A stretch of DNA of 64,000 bases, taken from Hydrogenophaga sp. (lineage in GTDB: Bacteria > Pseudomonadota > Gammaproteobacteria > Burkholderiales > Burkholderiaceae_C). The translations under genes were made by a program, and so were the position numbers. The notes under the pieces are model-generated. The model saw nothing but the letters and a program-made list of their open reading frames with translations, searched no databases and was not told the DNA's origin. Shown in pieces: positions 46,056 through 54,923 of this stretch (position 1 is the stretch's first letter; every line of letters begins with the position of its first letter). The stretch spans positions 1 to 64,000 of the forward strand of contig NZ_JAUCZG010000018.1 in assembly GCF_030373225.1 (NCBI RefSeq), given 5' to 3'.

Positions 46056-47726
46056 TCAGTCGACCGACATCGGAGCGATGTCGATGAACCAGCTGCGCGG
46101 CTGGACCACGCCCTTGACCTTGGCGCTCATGGCACGCGGGCCCACATCGTGTGCGATCCAGACAAAGGGCGCTTCTTCCACGATGCGCGCGTGCAGCTTG
46201 GCCAGGGCGGCGTCGCGCTCCTTGTCGTCGAAGCTGGTGCGCGCGTCGGCGATCAGCTTGTCGAACTCGGGGTTGCCGAAGTAGCCCCAGTTGTTGGACA
46301 CCGGCGGGAAGGTCTTGGTGCTGGTGAAACGCACCATGGCGAAGAACGGGTCCATGGCGGCGAAGCTCACGTTGGTCGCGTGCGAGCCGTTGGCCGACGG
46401 GTCCTTGGCGCCCTTGCGCCAGTTGGTGAACAGCGTGTTCCATTCAATGACGTCGAACTCGATGTCGATGTGGCACTGCTTTAGCGACTGCTGCACGAAC
46501 TCGTTCATGGGCAGCGGCTGCATCTGGCCCGAGCCCGATGCCGAGATCTGCACCTTGGCCTTCATCGGCTTGGCGGCCGAGAAGCCGGCCTGGGCCATGA
46601 GGGCCTGCGCAGCCTTCACGTCGTACTTGATGTCGAACTTGGGGTTGCCCCACCAGGGGTGGCCCGGCGGCACGGTGCCCTTGGGCACGGCCATCATGCC
46701 GCCCAGGAAGGTCTTGAGGCCTTCGCGGTCCACGCACAGGTTGGCGGCGTGGCGCACCCGCTTGTCGAGCCAGGGCGAGCCCTCGGCGAACGACAGCTGC
46801 CACGGCCACACGTGCGGCTGGGCGTTGCTGTAGATCTTGAAGCCGCGCTGCGTGATCTGCGGCATGGCATCGGGCGAAGGCGCCTCGATCCAGTCCACCT
46901 GGCCGGACAGCAGCGCGGCGGTGCGGGCGTTGGCCTCAGGCATGGGAACCATCACCACACGGTCGATCTTCGGCGTGCGCTTGGGGTCCCAGTAGGTTTT
47001 GTTGGCGACCATCTCCAGGCGCTCGCGCGGCAGGAAGCGGGCCATCTTGAACGGGCCGCTGCCGGAGGCGTCGGCGGCAAAGGCGACCCAGGCGTTCTTG
47101 GACTTCTCGGCGGGGGTGGCACCGGCGGCCGCCTCGAACTTCTTCTGCCAGTGGGCGGGCGAGGCCATGAACAGGTTGGTCAGGTTCAGCGGCAAAAAGG
47201 CGTCGGGCTCGCTGGTGGTGAGCTCCACCGTGAGGTTGTCGATTTTGCGGGCGCTGCGCAGCGTGGGCATGCGCGAGGCGGTCACACCCACCTGGCTGGC
47301 ATCGAAATGCAGGGCGTCCTTGTCCAGCACCTTCTGCACGTTCCACACCACCGAATCGGCGGTGAGGTCGGACCCGTCGTGAAACTTCACGCCGGGGCGC
47401 AGCTTGAAGACCCACTTGGTCTTGTCGGTGGCATCGGCCGCCCACGAGGTGGCCAGGCCGGGGATCAGCACGCTGGCGGCGTCGCTGCGGGACAGGTCCC
47501 AGTGCGTCAATGCGTCGTACATGGGGATGCCGGTGAACCGGTTGCCCTCGAAGCCCTGGTCGGGCTGGCCGAGCGTGCGCGGAATGTCGGCCGCGGTCAT
47601 GGCGATGCGCAAGACCTTTTCTTGCGCCAGCACGGCCGGCGAGGCCACGGCGGCGATCAGGCCGGCGGCCAGAACGAGGCCCAGGGCGCGGGGCGCCAGG
47701 CGGGGGGAAGTTGCAATCGGTTTCAT
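46056..47726 (-). CDS. Family 5 (OppA/DppA-like) substrate-binding protein
   Basis: A 556-residue periplasmic binding protein with a signal peptide (cleavage after VLA, about residue 34) and the SBP_bac_5 pattern: FTGIPMYDALTHWD, LATSWAADATDKTKWVFKLRPGVKFHDGS and VKFHDGSDLTADSVVWN. The family carries peptides but also glutathione, nickel chelates and other compounds, so the substrate is open. The start is the ATG at 47726. It begins the transporter operon and is divergent from the racemase gene. Confidence 0.95.
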   Translation of the reverse strand: MKPIATSPRLAPRALGLVLAAGLIAAVASPAVLAQEKVLRIAMTAADIPRTLGQPDQGFEGNRFTGIPMYDALTHWDLSRSDAASVLIPGLATSWAADATDKTKWVFKLRPGVKFHDGSDLTADSVVWNVQKVLDKDALHFDASQVGVTASRMPTLRSARKIDNLTVELTTSEPDAFLPLNLTNLFMASPAHWQKKFEAAAGATPAEKSKNAWVAFAADASGSGPFKMARFLPRERLEMVANKTYWDPKRTPKIDRVVMVPMPEANARTAALLSGQVDWIEAPSPDAMPQITQRGFKIYSNAQPHVWPWQLSFAEGSPWLDKRVRHAANLCVDREGLKTFLGGMMAVPKGTVPPGHPWWGNPKFDIKYDVKAAQALMAQAGFSAAKPMKAKVQISASGSGQMQPLPMNEFVQQSLKQCHIDIEFDVIEWNTLFTNWRKGAKDPSANGSHATNVSFAAMDPFFAMVRFTSTKTFPPVSNNWGYFGNPEFDKLIADARTSFDDKERDAALAKLHARIVEEAPFVWIAHDVGPRAMSAKVKGVVQPRSWFIDIAPMSVD

Positions 47727-47842
47727 CGTGACTCCAGCGGTTTCGGGTGGAACAAAGGGCGAGACGTCGGGCGGGCAGGCTCGCCGCGGTGCGCGCCCTG
47801 CCCCGGGCAGGTGCGCGGCCGAAGAATGGCCTGGCAAGGTTT

Positions 47843-47852
47843 TTGTATGCAA
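47843..47852. promoter_or_regulatory. TTGTATGCAA operator-like element, copy 1
   Basis: TTGTATGCAA lies 117 bases upstream of the binding-protein gene. It is a near-palindrome of the type used by FadR-subfamily GntR regulators. A second exact copy lies at 48017-48026. The GntR regulator encoded at 39705-40442 is the natural candidate to bind it. Confidence 0.6.
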
Positions 47853-48016
47853 CCTGCGTGCCACCACCCGTTCCAGAAAAACCGGATGACCCACTCACCG
47901 CCTTGTTTTACGAGCGAAAACACCACTTTTTGGCCTTCAGGTGCGGATTTCCCCCGCACCAGCTTGGCGCAGAGACTGCCGGTTCTGCCCCAAGACGCAG
48001 CATCACCGCGAGTTTT

Positions 48017-48026
48017 TTGTATGCAA
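48017..48026. promoter_or_regulatory. TTGTATGCAA operator-like element, copy 2
   Basis: An exact second copy, extended to TTTTGTATGCAAAA (48015-48028), 36 bases before the racemase start. With copy 1 it brackets the divergent promoter region 47727-48061, which contains no gene. Binding at both sites could control the transporter and racemase together. Confidence 0.6.
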
Positions 48027-48061
48027 AATTCACCGAATTGGGGCCTTGAAGGTCACACCAC

Positions 48062-48790
48062 ATGAACCTGCTTCTGATCAATCCCAACACCTCTTCGGCC
48101 ATGACGCAGGCCATCGCGGCGGCCGCACGGGCGGTGGCCGCACCGGACACCCGGGTGCATGCGGTGCAGCCCAGCTTCGGGCCGGCGTCCATCGAAAGCC
48201 ATTTCGAGGAAACCATCGCCGCCGCCGGGGTGGCCGAGCAGGTGCGCCTGGCCGACCCCCGGCCCGATGCGGTGGTGATCGCCTGCTTTGGCGACCCGGG
48301 GCTGGACGCGGCGCGCGAAGCGACCGACGCGCCGGTGATCGGCATTGCCGAGGCGGCCTTTCACGCGGCCTCGTTCCTGTGCACCGGCTTCTCGGTCGTG
48401 ACCACGCTGGAGCGAACCTGCATCACCGCCGAACATCTGCTGCAGCGCTACGGACTGGAGCGCCGGTGCCGCGGCGTGCACGGCACCGACATTCCGGTGC
48501 TGGAGCTGGAACACGCGGGCGAGGCGCTGGTGGAGCGCATCGAAGCGGCGGCTCGCGAGGCGCTGGCGCGCGACCGCAGCGGTGCGATCGTGCTCGGCTG
48601 CGCCGGCATGGCCCCCTTGTGCGCCAACCTCAGCGCGCGACTGGGCGTGCCGGTGATCGACGGCGTCAGCGTGGCGGTGAAGATGGCCGAAGCCTTGTGC
48701 GCGCTGGGCTTGCGCACCAGCCGCCGTGGCGACTACGCCCCGCCCCCGCCCAAGGTCTGGACCGGCTGGGCCGGCCAGCTGGGCTTCTGA
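48062..48790 (+). CDS. Asp/Glu/hydantoin racemase-family protein
   Basis: A 242-residue racemase-like protein. The two catalytic cysteines are Cys75 (IACFGDPG) and Cys180 (VLGCAGMAP), and the opening LLLINPNTSSAMT is typical of hydantoin racemases. These enzymes invert hydantoins or acidic amino acids without cofactor. It is transcribed divergently from the transporter operon and faces the shared TTGTATGCAA sites, which supports one ureide/hydantoin locus, although no hydantoinase is seen in this window. Confidence 0.92.
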   Translation: MNLLLINPNTSSAMTQAIAAAARAVAAPDTRVHAVQPSFGPASIESHFEETIAAAGVAEQVRLADPRPDAVVIACFGDPGLDAAREATDAPVIGIAEAAFHAASFLCTGFSVVTTLERTCITAEHLLQRYGLERRCRGVHGTDIPVLELEHAGEALVERIEAAAREALARDRSGAIVLGCAGMAPLCANLSARLGVPVIDGVSVAVKMAEALCALGLRTSRRGDYAPPPPKVWTGWAGQLGF

Positions 48791-48803
48791 AGCCGGCGGC
48801 GCC

Positions 48804-49490
48804 TCAGGTCGGGCGCCGCACCCCCACCGGGCGGTCGGCGGCGGCGTCCCAACCGGTGTCGAACCAGGCATCGCCATCCAGGTGGGCGCGCAGCATGGGC
48901 AGCGCATCGAAGCCCCAGAACACGCGGCCTTCAACCACCATCGCCGGCACGCCGAACAGGCCGAGCGCCAGCGCTTCGCCGGTGTTGGCGCGCAGGCGCT
49001 GCCTGACCACCTCGCCATCGGGCGACAGCCAGGGCTTGTTGCGCTGCGCCATGTGGTCCTGCAACCGGGCCTGCAGATCGGCCAGTCGCGCCGGGTCGGT
49101 GGCGTCCTGACCGCCGTGCCACACGTGGTGGAACAACTGCTCGGTGACACAGCGGTTGGTGTCGCCCGGTGCATCGTCGGTGGCGCAGGACAGGCCGAGT
49201 CGCAGCAGCGGCAGCGGATTGAAAGGGTGCGACGCCGGCAGATCCAGCCGCACGCCGTGGTGGTGTGCGAGCCAGCTCACCTGCCGGTAGGTCCAGTCGC
49301 GTTTGGCGGGAATCTCGGCCGGGCCCAGCTGGCCGTGCGCCTTGAGCAGCGCGGCAAACAGCACCGGCTTGTAGCGCACCTCCACGCTGTGGCCCATGAG
49401 CGCTTCGGGCAGCCGCTCGAAGGCCAGCCACGCGTACGGCGAGATCGGGTCGTAATAGAAGTGGATCTCGCGCAGGGCGGGCGTGTTCAT
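48804..49490 (-). CDS. 2-hydroxychromene-2-carboxylate isomerase-like (DsbA/kappa-GST fold)
   Basis: A 228-residue protein with a thioredoxin-like fold. The N-terminal FYYDPISPYAWLAFERLP and the late FGVPAMVVEGRVFWGFDALPML are the signature of the NahD/HCCA isomerase family, which uses glutathione in aromatic breakdown. The active-site Ser is in ISPYAW. No naphthalene genes are near, so the substrate may differ. The start at 49490 overlaps the stop of the DUF1289 gene by four bases (ATGA). Confidence 0.92.
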   Translation of the reverse strand: MNTPALREIHFYYDPISPYAWLAFERLPEALMGHSVEVRYKPVLFAALLKAHGQLGPAEIPAKRDWTYRQVSWLAHHHGVRLDLPASHPFNPLPLLRLGLSCATDDAPGDTNRCVTEQLFHHVWHGGQDATDPARLADLQARLQDHMAQRNKPWLSPDGEVVRQRLRANTGEALALGLFGVPAMVVEGRVFWGFDALPMLRAHLDGDAWFDTGWDAAADRPVGVRRPT

Positions 49491-49726
49491 GTTGCACCGG
49501 CGGCCTGCTGCCGCGCCTCGATCTGTTGCCACACGACGAGCTTGTCGGCATCCGCCAGGCGGCTCCATTGCGAGATTTCGGCCAGCGTGCGAAAGCAGCC
49601 CTTGCACGACGCCGTGGCCTCGTCCATCTCGCACACCGAGATGCAGGGTGAAGGCACGCCGGGGGCGATGCCGGCCTTGGCGCGGGCGGCCTTGAGCGTG
49701 ACGGGGGGACGCAGCGGCATGGACAT
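49487..49726 (-). CDS. DUF1289 small Cys-rich protein
   Basis: A 79-residue protein whose core CISVCEMDEATASCKGCFRT has four cysteines (C-x3-C-x8-C-x2-C), the DUF1289 pattern thought to bind metal or an iron-sulfur cluster. A conserved tail with WSRLADADKLVVWQQIEAR follows. The role is unknown. The start is the ATG at 49726; an in-frame ATG two codons later is possible. It is the gene before the isomerase in this minus-strand series. Confidence 0.88.
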   Translation of the reverse strand: MSMPLRPPVTLKAARAKAGIAPGVPSPCISVCEMDEATASCKGCFRTLAEISQWSRLADADKLVVWQQIEARQQAAGAT

Positions 49727-49739
49727 GGTGAAACGGTGT

Positions 49740-50243
49740 TCAGTCCGCGGTGACGTCGTGCACGGGCGCACCGGTCAGGGACTGGAGTTGATGGGGCGTG
49801 AGGCAGAACACCGCATGCGGATGGCCCGCTGCGGCCCAGATGTCCGCAAAACGGAACAACTGGCGGTCGATCAGCGTGACCACCGGCGAGGCGTGCGCCA
49901 GCGGCGAGACGCCGCCGATTGAAAACCCGGTGGTGCTCTTGACGAAATCGGCGTCGGCGCGGCCGAGCTTGCCGGACTCGCCGCAGACGATGGCCTGCAC
50001 CTTTCTTTCGTCCACGCGCAGGTCGCCCGAGGTGACCACCAGCACCGCCACGCCATCGCTCTTGCGGCGGAACACGATGCTCTTGGCGATCTGGCCGAGC
50101 GCCACGCCCAGGGCGTCGGCGGCCTGCTGCGCGGTTCGGGCGGCGTCCTCGAGCATGCGGGGTGCGTGCGGATGTCCGAGCACGCGCAGGTGGTCGGTCA
50201 CGCGCTGCACCGCGGCAGAGGCGGCTGGGGACGTTTCATTCAT
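49740..50243 (-). CDS. YbaK/EbsC-family aminoacyl-tRNA deacylase
   Basis: A 167-residue YbaK-like editing protein. The fold's conserved Lys is in GQIAKSIVFRRK, followed by VAVLVVTSGDLRVDERKV and the ligand pocket GFSIGGVSPLAHA near the C-terminal third. Family members remove wrongly charged amino acids from tRNA, for example Cys-tRNA-Pro. The start is the ATG at 50243. It lies 57 bases from the LysE-type gene, on the same strand. Confidence 0.92.
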   Translation of the reverse strand: MNETSPAASAAVQRVTDHLRVLGHPHAPRMLEDAARTAQQAADALGVALGQIAKSIVFRRKSDGVAVLVVTSGDLRVDERKVQAIVCGESGKLGRADADFVKSTTGFSIGGVSPLAHASPVVTLIDRQLFRFADIWAAAGHPHAVFCLTPHQLQSLTGAPVHDVTAD

Positions 50244-50300
50244 GGGCGTCGATGGTATCGGCTCCGGCCGCAACGCGCCCTGGTGGGTGCATCGACCCTG

Positions 50301-50942
50301 TCACGCCGCGCGCTTGACCAGCAACAGGCTGGCACCCATGGCCATGAGCACACCGCCGAACACCCGGTTCTGCGTGCGCCGGGCCCGGGCGGTGGCGAGC
50401 CAGCGCTGCGCGCGCGAAGCCAGAAACGCATACCCGTGCATCACCACCCAATCGACCCCGATGGTGGTGACCAGCAACACCAGCAGCTGCAGCCAGAGTG
50501 CGCGCTGCGGGTCGATGAACTGCGGCAGCACCGCCACCATGAACACGATGCCCTTGGGGTTGGTCACGTTGGTGAAGAAGCCCGTGAGGAACCGCTCGCG
50601 CGCGCGCGGCACACCCGCCTGTGCGGGCAAGGCCTCACCCGATGCCGGCCTGGCGCTCACCGGCGAGCGCCACTGCTTCCACCCCAGCCAGATGAGGTAG
50701 GCCGCGCCGGCGAACTTCACCACCGTGAAGGCGGTGGCCGACGCCAGCAGCAGCGCGCCCACGCCGACACCGGCGACCAGCAGGATCACGGCCAGCCCCA
50801 GTTGCAGGCCGGCGATGGTGGCGCTGGTTTTCCGCACGCCATAGGCCAGGCCGTGGGTCATGGACAACACCGCTCCCGAGCCGGGCGACAGGGCAATCGC
50901 CCAGGCCGCCAGAAAATACGCGAGCCAGACCTGCAGCGCCAT
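50301..50942 (-). CDS. LysE/RhtB-family amino-acid exporter
   Basis: A 213-residue membrane protein with about six helices. The family opening AYFLAAWAIALSPGSGAVLSMTHGLAYG and the central FFTNVTNPKGIVFMVAVLPQF are diagnostic. LysE/RhtB proteins export amino acids such as lysine, threonine or homoserine; the substrate is not resolved. It ends a stretch next to HMG-CoA lyase, so it might export leucine-derived amino acids, which is speculation. Confidence 0.93.
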   Translation of the reverse strand: MALQVWLAYFLAAWAIALSPGSGAVLSMTHGLAYGVRKTSATIAGLQLGLAVILLVAGVGVGALLLASATAFTVVKFAGAAYLIWLGWKQWRSPVSARPASGEALPAQAGVPRARERFLTGFFTNVTNPKGIVFMVAVLPQFIDPQRALWLQLLVLLVTTIGVDWVVMHGYAFLASRAQRWLATARARRTQNRVFGGVLMAMGASLLLVKRAA

Positions 50943-50945
50943 CGC

Positions 50946-51854
50946 TCAGCCCGCCCGCCGGGCCAGCAGCGCACGCGCCACGCGCGAGCCGCTTGGGCGG
51001 CCCAGCTGTTCGCTGATCCAGGCGCCCGCGTCGACCAGGGCGTCCAGGTCGATGCCGGTGCCGATGCCCATGCCGTGCAGCAGGTAGACCACGTCCTCGG
51101 TCGCCACGTTGCCGGTGGCGCCCTTGGCATAGGGGCAGCCGCCCAGGCCCGAGACGGACGACTGGAAATTCCACACCCCCAGCTCCAGTGCGGCCAGCGT
51201 GTTCGAGAGCGCCTGGCCGTAGGTGTCGTGGAAGTGCCCCGACACGTCGTCGATGCCGTAGTGCTGCAGCGCGGCCTCGAACGCGGCCTGCACCTTGCGC
51301 GGCGTGCCCACGCCGATGGTGTCGGCCACATCGACGCGCTGCACGCCGATGCCCTTCATGAGCCCGGCCAGATACGCCACGCGCGCAGGCGCAATCTCGC
51401 CTTCGTACGGGCAGCCCACGGTGCAGCTCATGGCGCCGCGCACCGCCATGCCGGCCGCGCGGGCCGCTTCCACCACCGGTGCAAAGCGTTCGATGCTCTC
51501 GGCGATCGAGCAGTTGATGTTCTTCTGGCTGAAGGCCTCGCTGGCCGCACCGAACACCACGATCTCGTCGGGCTTGTCCTGCAGCGCGGCCTCGAAGCCC
51601 TTGAGGTTGGGCGTGAGCACCGAAAGGCGCACACCGCGCGGGCGCGACAGCCCCGCCATCACCTCGTGGTTGTCGGCCATCTGCGGCACCCACTTCGGGC
51701 TCACGTAGCTGGTGACCTCGATCTCTGTCAGGCCGGCGGCCTGCAGGCGGTGCACCAGCTCGATCTTGGTGGCTGCGGGCACCGGCTGCTTTTCGTTCTG
51801 CAGACCGTCGCGCGGCCCGACGTCGATCAGCTGGACACGGTTGGGAAGGTTCAT
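50946..51854 (-). CDS. liuE: Hydroxymethylglutaryl-CoA lyase
   Basis: A 302-residue TIM-barrel enzyme that splits 3-hydroxy-3-methylglutaryl-CoA into acetyl-CoA and acetoacetate, the last step of leucine catabolism. Signature segments are VGPRDGLQNE, TSYVSPKWVPQMAD, SGHFHDTYGQAL (metal ligands) and GLGGCPYAKGATGNVATED with the active-site Cys. The start is the ATG at 51854. It belongs to the liu-type series with the carboxylase and hydratase genes. Confidence 0.97.
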   Translation of the reverse strand: MNLPNRVQLIDVGPRDGLQNEKQPVPAATKIELVHRLQAAGLTEIEVTSYVSPKWVPQMADNHEVMAGLSRPRGVRLSVLTPNLKGFEAALQDKPDEIVVFGAASEAFSQKNINCSIAESIERFAPVVEAARAAGMAVRGAMSCTVGCPYEGEIAPARVAYLAGLMKGIGVQRVDVADTIGVGTPRKVQAAFEAALQHYGIDDVSGHFHDTYGQALSNTLAALELGVWNFQSSVSGLGGCPYAKGATGNVATEDVVYLLHGMGIGTGIDLDALVDAGAWISEQLGRPSGSRVARALLARRAG

Positions 51855-51867
51855 GCTGGACTCACAT

Positions 51868-52788
51868 TCAATAGCCGCGGTCGCGGTGCACCACGCCGGC
51901 GATCGGCTCGCCACGGGACAGCGCCACGATCTTGCCGGCGATCTGCGCGATGCTCTCGTCGCGCAGCGTGCGGGCCGAGGTGTGCGGGGTGATGGTGACC
52001 TTGGGGTGCTGCCAGAAAGGGTGTTCGGCGGGCAGCGGTTCGGTGCGGAACACATCGAGGGTGGCGCCGGCCAGGTGGCCGCTGTCGAGCAGCGCAATCA
52101 GGTCTTCCTCGACCAGGTGCGCGCCGCGCGCCACGTTGATCACATGGCCGCCGCTCTGCAGGCGCGAGAGCGTCTTGCGGTTGAGGATGTTCTCGGTCTC
52201 GGGCGTGAGCGGCAACAGGTTGACCAGCACGCGGCACGACGAGAGAAAGGTGTCGAAGCGGTCGGTGCCCGCGTGGCAGACCACGCCTTCCAGCGTCTTG
52301 GGCGTGCGGCTCCAGCCGTGCACCGGAAACTCGAACACGCGCAGCGCCCGCGCCACGCGCTCGCCCAGCACGCCCAGGCCCATCACGCCCACGGGCCAGT
52401 CGGCGCGGCTGCGCGGTTTGCGGTAGGACCATTGCCCGGCCGCGATGTCGGCCTCATAGCCGTCGAGTTCACGGAAGTGGCGAATGACGGCATGGCAGAC
52501 GTACTCGGCCATCTGCACCGACATGCCGGCGTCGTCGAGCCGCACCACCAGCGCCTGCGGCGGCAGGCGCAGCTTCATGATCGCGTCGACCCCGGCGCCG
52601 ATGTTGAACATGGCCTTGAGGCCGGCTTGTTCGTCCAGAAAGGCCTGCGGCGGCGACCACACGATGGCGAAGTCGGCCGGCGGGTCGCCGGCCTTCCAGG
52701 TGCTCACGTGGGCGCCGGGCAGCAGCGCACGAAAGCCCTCTTCCCAGGGGGCGGCTTTGGTTTGGGCAACGCAGATGGTGATGTTCAT
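51868..52788 (-). CDS. GhrA-like glyoxylate/2-hydroxyacid reductase
   Basis: A 306-residue D-2-hydroxyacid dehydrogenase. The NAD(P) motif GVMGLGVLGERVA lies near residue 140, the active-site Arg is in VARGAHLVEEDL, and the His is in HPKVTITPHTSA near the C-terminus. The length matches E. coli GhrA (312). It reduces glyoxylate or hydroxypyruvate. It sits between the liuE-like and carboxylase-alpha genes, with short gaps, so it is probably co-transcribed; its link to leucine breakdown is not obvious. Confidence 0.94.
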   Translation of the reverse strand: MNITICVAQTKAAPWEEGFRALLPGAHVSTWKAGDPPADFAIVWSPPQAFLDEQAGLKAMFNIGAGVDAIMKLRLPPQALVVRLDDAGMSVQMAEYVCHAVIRHFRELDGYEADIAAGQWSYRKPRSRADWPVGVMGLGVLGERVARALRVFEFPVHGWSRTPKTLEGVVCHAGTDRFDTFLSSCRVLVNLLPLTPETENILNRKTLSRLQSGGHVINVARGAHLVEEDLIALLDSGHLAGATLDVFRTEPLPAEHPFWQHPKVTITPHTSARTLRDESIAQIAGKIVALSRGEPIAGVVHRDRGY

Positions 52789-52841
52789 GCGCCGAGCTTA
52801 AAAGAAGCGGCCTGCGCGCGCTGTCACCGCCATCTCGGGCA

Positions 52842-54923
52842 TCAGGCGGTGGTGATCCTGAGCAGCTCGGCGCCTTCGCTCACCTGGTCGCCCGGCGCGT
52901 ACAGCAACTCGGCCACGGTGCCGTCGGCGGGCGCGGCGATGGTGTGCTCCATCTTCATGGCTTCCATCACCGCCAGCGCCTGGCCCTTGGTGATCACGTC
53001 GCCCGCCTTCACTGCGAACGACAGCACCTTGCCGGGCATGGGTGCGGTCAGGCGCCCGCCATCGGCCGCGGCCACGCCGGCGTGGGCGAGCGCGTCGATC
53101 TCGATGATCTGCGTGGCGCCGAGCGCGCAGAAGATGTGCACCGTCTCGCCCTGCTGCCAGGTCTGCACCGTCTGACGCTGGCCCTGGAACTGCAGGTCCA
53201 TGCGGGCACCCCCCTGGGTGGGCAGGGCCTCGAAGCGCAGCACACCGCTGGTCCCGCCGACGGCGAGTTGCAGCGCGCCGTCGTGCAGGTAGGTCAGCTG
53301 GGCCTGCAGGGTCTCACCGAGGTATTCGAAGTCGAAACCACGCACCGTCAGGCCGTGCGGGCGCCAGCCGTCGCGGCGCGAGAACGGGTCGGCCACCTCC
53401 TGCGCGCGCTCGGCCACCAGCGTCTGTGCCACCGCCGAGGCCACCGCCAGCGCCACGCCCACCTTGTCCTGGTGGAACAGCACCGCAGCCTCGCGCGGAA
53501 TCAGCGCGGTGTCCAGGTTGGCCTGCGCGAACGACGGGCTGTTGACCACATGGCGCAGGAACTGCACGTTGGTGGACAGGCCGACGATGCGCGTCTCGGC
53601 CAGCGCTGCGTCCAGGCGTGACAGTGCTTCCTGGCGGGTCGCACCATGCACGATCAGCTTGGCCACCATGGAGTCGTAGAACGGACTGATGGTGTCGCCT
53701 TCGCGCACCCCGTCGTCGACCCGAACCACGCCCCTCTCGAACGCCGTGCACGAGGGTTTGCGGTAGACCTCGAGCGTGCCGGTGGCGGGCAGGAAGTTGT
53801 TGTCGGGGGTCTCGGCGCAAATGCGCGCCTCGATCGCATGGCCGTGGATGCGCAGCTCTTCCTGCTTCAGCGGCAAGGGTTCGCCACTGGCCACACGCAG
53901 CTGCCACTCGACCAGATCCAGCCCGGTGATGGCTTCGGTCACCGGGTGTTCCACCTGCAGCCGCGTGTTCATCTCCATGAAATAGAAGTTGGGAACCCCC
54001 ACGCTTCCCGCTGCGCGTGGTGCGCTGCCCCCCGAGGGGGCTGTGCCACCTTGGGGCGGCCCGGCGGTGTCACTTCCATCGAGCTGCTCCACGATGAACT
54101 CCACCGTGCCGGCGCCCACATAGTTCACCGCCTTGGCCGCGGCCACGGCGGCAGCGCCCATCTGCTGGCGGAACTCGGGCGTCATGCCCGGCGCGGGGGC
54201 CTCTTCCAGCACCTTCTGGTGGCGGCGCTGCACCGAGCAGTCGCGCTCGAACAGGTACACGCAGTTGCCGTGCGTGTCGCCAAACACCTGGATCTCGATG
54301 TGGCGCGGGCGCTGCACGTATTTTTCGATCAGCACCGCGTCGCTGCCGAAGCTGTTGCGCGCCTCGCGCTGGCAGCTCGCCAGCGCGTCTGCAAAGTCTT
54401 CGGCCTTGTCCACCGCGCGCATGCCCTTGCCACCACCGCCCGCGCTGGCCTTGATCAACACCGGATAGCCGATGCGGTTGGCTTCGTGCTGCAGCATGGC
54501 CGGGTCCTGGTCGGCCTCGTGGTAGCCGGGCACCAGCGGCACACCGGCCTTCTCCATGAGCTGCTTGGACTCGGCCTTCAGGCCCATGGCCAGGATGGCG
54601 GAGGCGGGCGGGCCGATGAAGGCGATGCCGGCGCTGGCGCAGGCGTTGGCGAAGGCGTCGTTTTCACTCAGGAAGCCGTAGCCGGGGTGGATGGCCTGCG
54701 CGCCGGTGGCCCTGGCGGCGTCGATGATGCGCTCCCACTGCAGGTAGCTGTCGCGGGGCGCGCTGCCGCCGATGTGAACCGCCTCGTCACAAGCCGCCAC
54801 GTGTTTGGCGCTGGCGTCGGCGTCGGAATACACGGCCACGGTGCGCACGCCGAGTCGGCGCGCGGTGGCAGCCACCCGGCAGGCGATTTCGCCCCTGTTG
54901 GCAATCAGGATCTTGGTGAACAT
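52842..54923 (-). CDS. liuD: Methylcrotonyl-CoA carboxylase alpha (biotin-carboxylase) subunit with in-frame repeat insertion
   Basis: A 693-residue biotin-dependent subunit. The biotin-carboxylase opening KILIANRGEIACRVAATARRLG, the ATP-grasp glycine loop SAGGGGKGMR, the catalytic EMNTRLQVEHPVTE and the C-terminal biotin site EAMKMEHT are intact. It carboxylates 3-methylcrotonyl-CoA with the beta subunit encoded at 58802-60424. Between VEFIVEQ and YFMEMNTR an extra segment of about 24 residues (TAGPPQGGTAPSGGSAPRAA and flanks) is encoded by a C/G-rich repeat; normal enzymes have only a few residues here. The start is the ATG at 54923. Confidence 0.96.
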   Translation of the reverse strand: MFTKILIANRGEIACRVAATARRLGVRTVAVYSDADASAKHVAACDEAVHIGGSAPRDSYLQWERIIDAARATGAQAIHPGYGFLSENDAFANACASAGIAFIGPPASAILAMGLKAESKQLMEKAGVPLVPGYHEADQDPAMLQHEANRIGYPVLIKASAGGGGKGMRAVDKAEDFADALASCQREARNSFGSDAVLIEKYVQRPRHIEIQVFGDTHGNCVYLFERDCSVQRRHQKVLEEAPAPGMTPEFRQQMGAAAVAAAKAVNYVGAGTVEFIVEQLDGSDTAGPPQGGTAPSGGSAPRAAGSVGVPNFYFMEMNTRLQVEHPVTEAITGLDLVEWQLRVASGEPLPLKQEELRIHGHAIEARICAETPDNNFLPATGTLEVYRKPSCTAFERGVVRVDDGVREGDTISPFYDSMVAKLIVHGATRQEALSRLDAALAETRIVGLSTNVQFLRHVVNSPSFAQANLDTALIPREAAVLFHQDKVGVALAVASAVAQTLVAERAQEVADPFSRRDGWRPHGLTVRGFDFEYLGETLQAQLTYLHDGALQLAVGGTSGVLRFEALPTQGGARMDLQFQGQRQTVQTWQQGETVHIFCALGATQIIEIDALAHAGVAAADGGRLTAPMPGKVLSFAVKAGDVITKGQALAVMEAMKMEHTIAAPADGTVAELLYAPGDQVSEGAELLRITTA
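53996..54068. repeat. C/G-rich repeat inserted in frame in the carboxylase gene
   Basis: The sequence CCCCCACGCTTCCCGCTGCG, GTGCGCTGCCCCCCGAGGGG and CACCTTGGGGCGGCCCGGCG copies the intergenic element at 20423. It is read through in frame, giving the peptide PQGGTAPSGGSAPRAAGSVG, and lies close to the catalytic segment of the ATP-grasp fold. Confidence 0.9.
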
